Shown: positions 1-5,647, counted from the first letter of the stretch. The stretch is 5,930 bases of DNA from JAADHY01 sp964428935 (GCA_964428935.1 CAYSAG010000322.1:1-5930), one strand, 5' to 3'. A program made the numbers and translations. The notes: a model not told the origin generated them from the letters alone.

Positions 1-20
1 CCGAGGTTGAGCGAGAATCG

Positions 21-37
21 GAGGGACGGTGTCCCTC
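21..37. repeat. Short perfect hairpin, left edge
   Basis: GAGGGAC (21-27) and GTCCCTC (31-37) are perfect reverse complements separated by GGT, so either strand could form a 7-bp stem with a 3-nt loop. No run of T follows on either strand, so it is not a typical intrinsic terminator. It could be the end of a transcript from outside the window, or part of the repeat-rich spacer that continues to about 194. Confidence 0.5.
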
Positions 38-43
38 ACGTCT

Positions 44-106
44 CGCGTCCCGCGTTCCGCGTTCCGCGTCCCGCGTCCCGAATTCCGAACCCCGAATCGC
101 GAACCA
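44..106. repeat. Tandem heptanucleotide array, nine units
   Basis: Nine consecutive 7-bp units run without a gap: CGCGTCC, CGCGTTC, CGCGTTC, CGCGTCC, CGCGTCC, then CGAATTC, CGAACCC, CGAATCG and CGAACCA. The first five follow CGCGTYC; the last four have changed to a CGAA start, so the array consists of two related blocks. Because 7 is not a multiple of 3, it stays open in several frames and creates spurious ORFs with a repeating Arg/Pro/Ser pattern. Heptanucleotide tandem repeats are known in intergenic DNA of other bacteria, such as cyanobacteria. Any role here is unknown. Confidence 0.85.
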
Positions 107-110
107 ACGG

Positions 111-194
111 CGGCCACGACGGAGCGTGGCCCTCCGGGGGCGGCCACGACGGAGCGTGGCCCTCCGGGGGGCGGCCACGACGGAGCGTGGCCCT
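111..194. repeat. Three tandem copies of a hairpin-forming intergenic repeat
   Basis: The 20-mer GGCCACGACGGAGCGTGGCC occurs three times without a mismatch, at 112-131, 142-161 and 173-192. Copies 1 and 2 are 30 bp apart and copies 2 and 3 are 31 bp apart because one G was gained in the linker. The linker CCTCCGGGGG follows copies 1 and 2; copy 3 ends in CCTGCAATT, so it is truncated. Within each copy GGCCACG pairs with CGTGGCC (7 bp) around a 6-nt loop, ACGGAG. The array is 167-250 bp past the parE stop, in the likely 3' untranslated part of that transcript. It resembles REP-type palindromic elements in organisation only. A diverged relative appears at 5064-5080. Confidence 0.9.
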
Positions 195-260
195 GCAATT
201 CCCGGAGGCCCTCAAGTACGTTGGACGGAGGCGTGCGTCGAGTTTCTTGGACTGCGCAGC

Positions 261-281
261 CTGCCGACCTTTGTCGGGCAG
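261..281 (-). terminator. Possible stem-loop terminator downstream of parE
   Basis: On the plus strand CTGCC (261-265) and GAC (266-268) pair with GTC (273-275) and GGCAG (277-281) around the loop CTTT, leaving G276 as a bulge: an 8-bp stem with one bulge. It lies 80-100 nt past the parE stop codon. No T-tract follows on the minus strand (GCTGCGCAG comes next), so classical intrinsic termination is doubtful. The self-complementary CTGCGCAG at 252-259 directly follows. This is the best simple stem-loop close to the operon end, but a weak call. Confidence 0.25.
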
Positions 282-360
282 ACGAAACCGACGGCGCGAC
301 CGGCCAGCCGCCCTGCTGTCGCGACACGCTGAAAGGACGAGCGGCGTCAGACCGCGGCCG

Positions 361-2280
361 TCAAACGTCCAAGTCGTCCACCAGGCTTGCCTCTTCCATG
401 ATTGCCCGGTAGCGCTCGCTGGAGTCTTTGCCCAGCAACTGGTGGAACGTGCGGTCGGCCTCCAACTGGCTGTCGATTTCCACCTTCAGCAGCGTTCGTT
501 TTTTCGGGTCGAGCGTGGTTTCTTTGAGCTGCTGCGGAGTCATTTCGCCCAACCCCTTGAAGCGGCTGATTTCCACCTTTCGGTTGGAGGGAATCGATTC
601 GAGGATTTCTTCCAGATGAGCGTCGTCGCGTGCGTAGTAGGTTTCGTTGCCCACGACAATGCGGTACAGCGGGGGCTGGGCAATGTAGAGCTTCTCCTGG
701 CGAATGAGCTCTCGCATGTGCCGGAAGAAAAACGCCAAGAGCAGCGTGCTGATGTGGTAGCCGTCGCTGTCGGCGTCCATGAGCAGAATGATTCGGCCGT
801 AGCGGAGCTTTCGAATGTCGAAGTTCGGGCCGATGCCGGTGCCCAGCGTCTCGACCAGGTCGCGAATCTCCTGGTTGTTCATGATTTTTGAGGTCGAGAG
901 CGACTCGGTGTTGAGCACCTTGCCTTTGAGCGGCAGGACGGCCTGGGTGCGGCTGTCGCGTCCCATTCCCGCCGAGCCGCCGGCCGACTGCCCTTCGACG
1001 ATGAACAGTTCGCAGTCTTCGGGGTTGGTCGAGCGGCAGTCGAGCAGCTTTCCGGGCAGGCCGTTTCGACGTGAGCCGGCCGTCTTGCGTCGGACCTCGG
1101 TCGCCGCAGCGCGGCTGGCCTGTCGAGCTCGGGCCGCCAACACAATCCGGCCAATCACGGCGTCGGCAATCGACGGGTTGCTGTTCAGCCAGTTTTCCAA
1201 CGCGGGCCGGACAAGCCCCTCGACCAGACTGTGCACTTCCGGGTTGTTCAGCTTCTCTTTCGTCTGCCCTTGAAAGACCGGGTCGTTCACGAAAACCGAC
1301 AGAATGCCGAGCAGTCCTTCGCGAATGTCGTCGTTGGTGATTGTCACGCCCTTGTGTTTGATTTCGTGCACTTCCATGTAATTGCGGACCGCTTTGGCCA
1401 CACCGGCTCGCAGGCCGGCTTCGTGCGTTCCGCCCGCGTGCGTTCGAATGCCGTTGACGTAGCTCCGAATCTGCTCGTCCGTGGCTTCCGTCCACCGCAT
1501 GACCAGCTCGATTCGTGTCTTGCCGTCGTCGCGCTGCGCCGTGAAGACCTGGTCATGGACCGGCTTCTTTTGCTCTTCTGCCGTCAGCTTCTCCAAGTAG
1601 GCCGACAGCCCGTCCGGGTTGTGCAGCTCGTACGTGACACCTTTGACTTGGTCTTCGAAAACGATTTTCAGCCCGCCGTGAATGAACGAAATGTCCTCGA
1701 GGTGCTGGCGAATGATTTCGCTGTTGAACTGGGTGCGACGGAAGATTTGCGGGTCAGGCCGGAAGAAAATGGTCGTGCCGTGCCCGCGGAAGGGCCGCAC
1801 TTTCTTGACCGGCGACGTCGGCTTGCCGCGACGGTACGTCTGACGCCACTCGTAGCCGTCCCGTCGCACGGTCGCCACGAACTCTTCCGACAGGGCGTTG
1901 ACGACCGACGCACCAACGCCGTGCAGGCCACCGCTGCGAACGTAGTTCTTGTTCGAGAACTTGCCGCCCGCGTGGAGCGTCGTGAGAATCACCTCCAGCG
2001 CGGACTTCTTCAGCTTCGGGTGTTTGTCGACCGGAATGCCGCGACCGTTGTCGGTGACGGTGATTGAGCAGCCGTCGGCGTGCAGCGTGACCGTCACGCG
2101 GTCCGCCTCACCGGCCAGGAACTCGTCGACCGAGTTGTCGACAATTTCCCAGACCATGTGGTGCAAACCGCGCGAGGTCGTGTCGCCGATGTACATGGCT
2201 GGCCGGCGACGAACCGCCTCCAACCCTTCCAGGACCTCAATGTCCTTCGCTCGGTACTCCGACTTCGTTACGGTAGCCAT
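361..2280 (-). CDS. parE: DNA topoisomerase IV subunit B (ParE/GyrB family)
   Basis: ATPase and metal-binding subunit of a type IIA topoisomerase, expected to work with the ParC-like product encoded upstream to pass one duplex through another, decatenate chromosomes and relax supercoils in the cytoplasm. The 639-residue protein is about the length of short GyrB/ParE proteins (E. coli ParE is 630). The GHKL ATPase spans about 27-215: E45 in WEIVDNS, D77 in DNGRGIP and the RSGGLHGVG lid at 115-123. The transducer domain includes the QTK loop at 339-341. The TOPRIM domain has catalytic E429 and DADSD at 502-506, and a C-terminal RFKGLGEM (573-580). LRYGRI followed by DADSDG resembles E. coli ParE more than GyrB (DADVDG), hence parE; a gyrB label cannot be excluded. 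Oddity: residue 431 is Q (EGQSAGGSA), where the family has D or N. The start was chosen at MATVTKSEYR because family homology begins there; an open frame continues 73 codons upstream but is low-complexity and Arg/Ser-rich. No strong Shine-Dalgarno precedes the ATG (AAAGG lies about 15 nt away). The C-terminus is intact. Confidence 0.93.
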   Translation of the reverse strand: MATVTKSEYRAKDIEVLEGLEAVRRRPAMYIGDTTSRGLHHMVWEIVDNSVDEFLAGEADRVTVTLHADGCSITVTDNGRGIPVDKHPKLKKSALEVILTTLHAGGKFSNKNYVRSGGLHGVGASVVNALSEEFVATVRRDGYEWRQTYRRGKPTSPVKKVRPFRGHGTTIFFRPDPQIFRRTQFNSEIIRQHLEDISFIHGGLKIVFEDQVKGVTYELHNPDGLSAYLEKLTAEEQKKPVHDQVFTAQRDDGKTRIELVMRWTEATDEQIRSYVNGIRTHAGGTHEAGLRAGVAKAVRNYMEVHEIKHKGVTITNDDIREGLLGILSVFVNDPVFQGQTKEKLNNPEVHSLVEGLVRPALENWLNSNPSIADAVIGRIVLAARARQASRAAATEVRRKTAGSRRNGLPGKLLDCRSTNPEDCELFIVEGQSAGGSAGMGRDSRTQAVLPLKGKVLNTESLSTSKIMNNQEIRDLVETLGTGIGPNFDIRKLRYGRIILLMDADSDGYHISTLLLAFFFRHMRELIRQEKLYIAQPPLYRIVVGNETYYARDDAHLEEILESIPSNRKVEISRFKGLGEMTPQQLKETTLDPKKRTLLKVEIDSQLEADRTFHQLLGKDSSERYRAIMEEASLVDDLDV

Positions 2281-2344
2281 TTTTGTTTTTGAGAGCCTTT
2301 GGTTTCCGAAGTTCGTTTGGCTGTTCGTTTCTCGGTGCGTCTTT

Positions 2345-2358
2345 GCGGCTTCCGCCGC
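2345..2358 (-). promoter_or_regulatory. GNRA-tetraloop hairpin in the parE leader
   Basis: In minus-strand RNA this reads GCGGC-GGAA-GCCGC: a perfect 5-bp GC stem closed by GGAA, a GNRA tetraloop, about 65 nt before the parE start codon. Such loops are unusually stable and are common docking sites in structured RNAs. It may be chance in GC-rich DNA; a role in stabilising or processing the parC-parE message is only a suggestion. Confidence 0.35.
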
Positions 2359-2413
2359 GGCGAGCGAGGGGCAGGCCCGTTCGGTTGGTCGGGCCAAGGG
2401 AGGCCGGCTGGCC

Positions 2414-2444
2414 GAGCACCGTGACGGTGCGCGACCTCGTGCTC
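2414..2444 (-). promoter_or_regulatory. Two mutually exclusive hairpins between parC and parE
   Basis: On the plus strand GCACCGT (2416-2422) and ACGGTGC (2424-2430) form an odd-centred 15-bp palindrome, usable in RNA as a 6-bp stem with a 3-nt loop. GAGCAC (2414-2419) is also complementary to GTGCTC (2439-2444). The two pairings share 2416-2419, so only one can form at a time. The layout could permit switching or be a chance by-product of base composition. No T-tract follows. Confidence 0.3.
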
Positions 2445-2528
2445 CTTCCCGCCTCTTCGTCGGCTTGCTTTCGCGGCCCGTTCTGGCCGTTCGGCTCACG
2501 CCGCGACGGTGCTTTCACTCAAGCTGTT

Positions 2529-4919
2529 TCATTCAACCTGGTTCCAGTCGACCAGTTGAATTTCCGGACGCAAAATCTCTTCGAACGTGGTGCGGTGGCT
2601 GGTCTTGACGCCCTTGCCGCCTCGTGAGGTGACGCTGTACTTCATTTGACCGAAGGCCAGCACGCGGTCGTTGCTGTTGCGGACTCGCAGACAGTCGCTG
2701 GGGCGCGAAAGCAGCGTCGCACCGAGGACCTCGTCGCCTTCCTCCAGCTTGATTCCTCGCACGCCCACGCCGGGTCCGGACAACACGGGAACCTCCTCAA
2801 TGGGGAAGTGAATGACCCGGGCTTGGCGGGTGGCCAGGAAGACGGTCTGAGCGTCTCGGACCAGTTGGACGAACACCACCCGGTCCCCTTTTCTCAGTCG
2901 GCAGTACTTGCGTCCGGCTTTGGTCGAGGGCGAACGGTACGGGGCCAGTGGCACGCGAAGCACCTGGCCGGCCGCCGTGGCCACGAACAGGTGCGGCGTT
3001 GTCGGAACGTCGTCCGACGGCTGCTCGTCCGGCGGAGTGAACCGGGGGTCGGTGGTGACGACGGCCACCACCGAAGCACCGTCGGCCAACTTGACGTGCT
3101 TGGACAACGGCTCACCGTAACCGGACGACGGCACAATGTTGTTGATTGGCAGCGTGTAGGCCACGCCGTCGCTCGAGAAGACGACCACGTTGTCCAGCGT
3201 GCTGCCCGGCACGACGTCCAGCACAGCGTCGCCTTCTCGCACGCGCGTGGTTTCGACGCTCGTCAGCCGTCCGACCCGCTTCACCCACCCGTCGCGAGTC
3301 ACGACGACGTTGGTGTTTTCTTTGACGATGTAGGCCTGAGCGTCGAACTCGGCAATTTCCTCCGACGAACCAATCGACGTGCGACGCCGGTCGCCGAACC
3401 GCTCGCCCAGCTCTGCCAGCTCCGTCTGCACGACTTTCCACAGCCGAGCATTCGAGCGAACAATGTTCTCAATCCGTTTGGCCTCGGCCCGCTTGTCCTT
3501 CAGCTCCGACAGAATCTGGTCGATTTCCAAGCGCGAAATGCGGTACAGTTGCAGCTCCAGCACCGCGTTGGCCTGTTCCTCGTCCAGCCCGAACCGCGAC
3601 TGCAGTTTCTGCGACGCGTCGGCCTTGCCGCGGCTTTGGCGAATGATTCGAATGGCCTCGGACAGGCCTTTGAACACCTTCGCGAAGCCTTCCAGAATGT
3701 GAATGCGTTTTTTGAGCTGAGCCAGTTGGAACTGGAACCGGCGGCGAACCGTTTCAAAGCGGAAGTCCAGAAAGTGCCGCAGCATGTCCACCAGGCTCAG
3801 CCGCCGCGGCACCAGCACGCCCTGCGAGTCGGGCACCAGACACGTGGCGTTGTAGTTGAAGTTCTGCTCCAACGCCGTGTGCTTGTAAAGGTAGGTCATG
3901 ACGAGCTCCGGGTCGGCTCCTTGTTTCAGCTCGAGCACAATCCGCAGCCCGTTCTTCTCGTCCGTCTCGTCCGCCACGTCGACCAACTGCGGCAGCTTGC
4001 GACTGAGCACGATTTGACCCAGCTCGGCCATTAAGCTGCCCGTCTCGACGCCGTACGGAACCGAGTAGACGACAATGCGGCTCTTGCCCCGTTTCTCGCT
4101 GTCCAGCTTCCACTCGCCCCGAACTTTGATTGAGCCTCGGCCTTCCTTGTACGTTTTCACCAGTTGCCGCCGGTCGGTCACGATTCGGCCGCCCAACGGG
4201 AAGTCCGGGCCTTTGATGTACTTCATGAGTTGAGCGACCGTGGCGTCCGGGTGGCGAATCAAGTAAATGCAGGCCTTGACGACTTCCTTCAGGTTGTGCG
4301 GCGGAATGCTGGTGGCCATGCCGACGGCAATGCCTTGCGAGCCGTTCACCAGCAGGTTGGGAAAGCGGGCCGGCAGGACGACGGGCTCCTGACGCGTCGC
4401 GTCGTAGTTCGGCCGCATGTCGACCGTCTGGTACCGCAGCTCCTCCATCAACTGCTCGGCAATCGGCGTCAGCCGAGCTTCGGTGTAGCGAGAAGCCGCG
4501 GCCGGCAGGCCCATGACCGAACCGAAGTTGCCCTGACCGTCGACCAGCGGGTACCGGAACGTAAAGTCCTGGGCCATTCGAACGAGCGCGTCGTAAATGG
4601 CCGCGTCCCCGTGCGGGTGGTAGCCACCCATGGTGTCGCCGCAAATGCGAGCGGACTTGCGCGGGTGGCTGCCGGCCAGCAAACGCAGGTCGTGGTACAT
4701 GACGAACAGAATGCGCCGCTGCACGGGCTTCAGTCCGTCCCGCACGTCGGGCAAGGCCCGCGACTGAATGACCGACAGGGCGTAGTTCAAGTACCGCCGC
4801 CGCGTCTCTTGGCTAATCGAAACGTACTCAATCCGGTCGAGCGACTCGGCGGCCTGCCCGTTTCCGTTTCCACTGACGGTCGAACGCTTTCTCGCCAAGA
4901 GTTCCTCCCGTTGATTCAT
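2529..4919 (-). CDS. parC: DNA topoisomerase IV subunit A (ParC/GyrA family)
   Basis: DNA-cleaving subunit of a type IIA topoisomerase; the ParE partner is encoded just downstream on the same strand. The 796-residue protein carries the breakage-reunion domain at about 35-520: RALPDVRDGLKPVQRRIL (54-71), GYHPHGD (99-105), LVDGQGNFGS (125-134), the RY pair R144-Y145 with Y145 the catalytic tyrosine (E. coli GyrA Y122), and I197, matching the DNA-intercalating GyrA I174. The coiled-coil arm falls near 390-500. A beta-pinwheel of about five blades follows (about 525-790). GEPLSKHVKL (602-611) is close to the ParC GEPLTGKLTL segment, and the usual first-blade GyrA box is missing, so ParC fits better than GyrA. 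An SRGGKG box-like motif lies instead at 765-770. A Pro/Asp-rich loop at about 622-642 is an insertion relative to E. coli ParC. The residue matching GyrA S83 is alanine (A106) and D87 is retained (D110). The ATG at 4917-4919 has AAGG 6 nt upstream; an in-frame TTG at codon 8 follows a better GGGAGG. Confidence 0.93.
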   Translation of the reverse strand: MNQREELLARKRSTVSGNGNGQAAESLDRIEYVSISQETRRRYLNYALSVIQSRALPDVRDGLKPVQRRILFVMYHDLRLLAGSHPRKSARICGDTMGGYHPHGDAAIYDALVRMAQDFTFRYPLVDGQGNFGSVMGLPAAASRYTEARLTPIAEQLMEELRYQTVDMRPNYDATRQEPVVLPARFPNLLVNGSQGIAVGMATSIPPHNLKEVVKACIYLIRHPDATVAQLMKYIKGPDFPLGGRIVTDRRQLVKTYKEGRGSIKVRGEWKLDSEKRGKSRIVVYSVPYGVETGSLMAELGQIVLSRKLPQLVDVADETDEKNGLRIVLELKQGADPELVMTYLYKHTALEQNFNYNATCLVPDSQGVLVPRRLSLVDMLRHFLDFRFETVRRRFQFQLAQLKKRIHILEGFAKVFKGLSEAIRIIRQSRGKADASQKLQSRFGLDEEQANAVLELQLYRISRLEIDQILSELKDKRAEAKRIENIVRSNARLWKVVQTELAELGERFGDRRRTSIGSSEEIAEFDAQAYIVKENTNVVVTRDGWVKRVGRLTSVETTRVREGDAVLDVVPGSTLDNVVVFSSDGVAYTLPINNIVPSSGYGEPLSKHVKLADGASVVAVVTTDPRFTPPDEQPSDDVPTTPHLFVATAAGQVLRVPLAPYRSPSTKAGRKYCRLRKGDRVVFVQLVRDAQTVFLATRQARVIHFPIEEVPVLSGPGVGVRGIKLEEGDEVLGATLLSRPSDCLRVRNSNDRVLAFGQMKYSVTSRGGKGVKTSHRTTFEEILRPEIQLVDWNQVE
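4896..4909 (-). promoter_or_regulatory. Internal Shine-Dalgarno with alternative TTG start of parC
   Basis: Inside the annotated parC start, GGGAGG (4909-4904, minus strand) stands 5 nt before an in-frame TTG (4898-4896, codon 8). This match to the anti-Shine-Dalgarno is stronger than the AAGG (4926-4929) that precedes the ATG. Translation could begin seven codons later than annotated. The first conserved family residues come some 25 residues further on, so the product would be intact either way. Confidence 0.3.
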
Positions 4920-4937
4920 TCTTTGCCTTGGTCACGC

Positions 4938-5002
4938 GACGAGCCGGACTTGCGGCCCGGGCCGCAGTGTTGCTGAAAAACGGTCCGCCGGTCGGACTCG
5001 TC
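4938..5002 (-). promoter_or_regulatory. Long imperfect stem in the parC leader
   Basis: GACGAG (4938-4943) is complementary to CTCGTC (4997-5002). The pairing continues with CCG (4944-4946) to CGG (4993-4995) and AC (4948-4949) to GT (4991-4992), leaving G4947 and A4996 as bulges. This 11-bp stem encloses the 16-bp palindrome at 4951-4966. If transcribed, the two would form a branched structure ending 19 nt before the parC ATG, close enough to affect ribosome access. Function is inferred only. Confidence 0.35.
4951..4966. promoter_or_regulatory. Perfect 16-bp palindrome upstream of parC
   Basis: TGCGGCCCGGGCCGCA is identical to its reverse complement over all 16 bp and lies 32-47 bp before the parC start codon. 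This is a typical position for an operator of a dimeric regulator, or, in RNA, for a very stable GC hairpin in the 5' leader. No known regulator site is recognised in it. It is longer than most chance palindromes, even in GC-rich DNA. Confidence 0.5.
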
Positions 5003-5124
5003 TGCTGAGCCGAAAGACGTTCCGAAACGCGGCCGTCGCGAGAGTTCAAGACACAGCCGAGGCGGCCACGCGGACGTGGCGAACGCCTCGTCTGCTGTCT
5101 GGCGTTGCGAAACCGAAAGACGTT
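4997..5124. repeat. Pair of two-part direct repeats upstream of parC
   Basis: CTCGTCTGCTG occurs at 4997-5007 and 5087-5097, and CCGAAAGACGTT at 5010-5021 and 5113-5124. The two words keep their order, separated by 2 bp in the first copy and 15 bp in the second. This looks like an imperfect duplication of a module of about 25-38 bp, with the hairpin at 5058-5090 between the copies. The copies may be repeated binding sites or the trace of a local duplication. Confidence 0.6.
5058..5090. repeat. 13-bp-stem hairpin containing a diverged copy of the 112-192 repeat
   Basis: CGAGGCG (5058-5064) pairs with CGCCTCG (5084-5090), and GCCACG (5065-5070) with CGTGGC (5075-5080), around the loop CGGA; GAA (5081-5083) bulges on one side. 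This gives 13 GC-rich pairs. The core GGCCACG-CGGA-CGTGGC equals the 20-mer repeated at 112-192 minus one A and one G flanking the loop core and the final C, so it is probably the same repeat family. No T-tract follows on either strand. Confidence 0.6.
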
Positions 5125-5163
5125 GCGCCGTGCCAGCCCGGCGCCCATTCCGTTGCAGGTCAA

Positions 5164-5178
5164 GAATGTTAGACATTC
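5164..5178. promoter_or_regulatory. AT-rich dyad, possible operator
   Basis: GAATGT (5164-5169) and ACATTC (5173-5178) are perfect reverse complements around TAG. The dyad lies in one of the few AT-rich patches of this GC-rich spacer, about 245 bp upstream of parC. Its form suits a binding site for a small dimeric repressor. I do not recognise the motif as that of a known regulator family. Confidence 0.35.
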
Positions 5179-5563
5179 CGCACGGCGCTGCAAACACCAC
5201 TCGCGTCGAGCTCGGGACAGGTTCGTCTGTGTCGCCGTGAGCACGGTCCGGACGCACCGAGACGCTGGCGCTGGTCTTGCGGTTGTCTTCGTTCGGCGAC
5301 GCGGCGTGTTCGCTCGGCGCCGGTTCGGTTGTGCCGGCCGGACGGGCTGTGCGGGTTGGAGGAATCTTGAGCGTTGGACCGAGTGGAACGGCCGCGCCGG
5401 TGCTGCCGGTTCTGCAGTCTGTAGTGTTAACGTAAGTCGTTGTCTGCCAGTTAGTTGCGGCTTGTCGTCGTTGCCGTCACAAAGCAAAAAGAACGACTCA
5501 TCAGTCGGACTGCTACCGGCCGAATGTCACTTACGGCTACGACGGCCCGAACAACGCAAGCAA

Positions 5564-5647
5564 CCGGTCGGACCGGTGCACACCGCTCGGTCGGACGCGC
5601 GGCGCAACGGCCGGACCGGCGTCCGGGGGCTTGGCGTCGGCGACGCC
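5564..5647. repeat. Cluster of three GC-rich inverted repeats
   Basis: CCGGTC-G-GACCGG (5564-5576) is a 13-bp palindrome with a single central base. CCGGAC-CGGC-GTCCGG (5611-5626) is a 6-bp stem with a 4-nt loop. GGCGTC-GGC-GACGCC (5633-5647) is a 6-bp stem with a 3-nt loop. They lie 130-220 bp before the secreted-protein start. An A-tract at 5690-5696 follows but is too far away for a terminator. In GC-rich DNA some of these may be chance. Confidence 0.45.

Larger units (their letters stand above)
2281..2528 (-). other. Structured parC-parE intergenic gap (248 bp)
   Basis: This stretch separates the parC stop from the parE start and is too long for simple translational coupling. It is full of short inverted repeats: GCGGC/GCCGC at 2345-2358, GGCCCG/CGGGCC at 2374-2395 (6 bp, 10-nt loop), and the nested pair at 2414-2444. 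The 40 nt before the parE ATG are AT-richer (many A residues on the minus strand), which suits an open ribosome-binding region. I see no recognisable promoter and no T-tract terminator. It may hold a separate parE promoter or an RNA-processing site; that is inference. Confidence 0.5.

Noticed and set aside
111..194. CRISPR array
   Set aside because: Copies are separated by only 10-11 bp of similar linker, not by unique spacers of about 30 bp, and there are only three copies.
7..891. 294-codon plus-strand open frame at the left edge
   Set aside because: It translates the heptamer and hairpin repeats and then the antisense of the parE 3' end; no independent protein signal.
2281..2499. In-frame N-terminal extension of parE by 73 codons
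   Set aside because: The added residues are Arg-, Ser- and Pro-rich, contain no family motif and would start the protein far before the conserved ParE/GyrB beginning. The open frame is expected by chance in GC-rich DNA.
2646..4034. 462-codon plus-strand open frame opposite parC
   Set aside because: It is antisense to a strongly conserved gene; its His/Val/Arg/Gln-rich composition is the usual mirror of a GC-rich coding strand.
5444..5460. Sigma-54 promoter (TGCCAG...TTGCGG)
   Set aside because: The spacing is off by one and the first element lacks the essential GG, so the match is too poor.
4828..5487. 219-codon minus-strand open frame upstream of parC
   Set aside because: It overlaps the parC start in another frame, is Arg/Thr/Ala-rich, contains the hairpins and direct repeats, and shows no domain.
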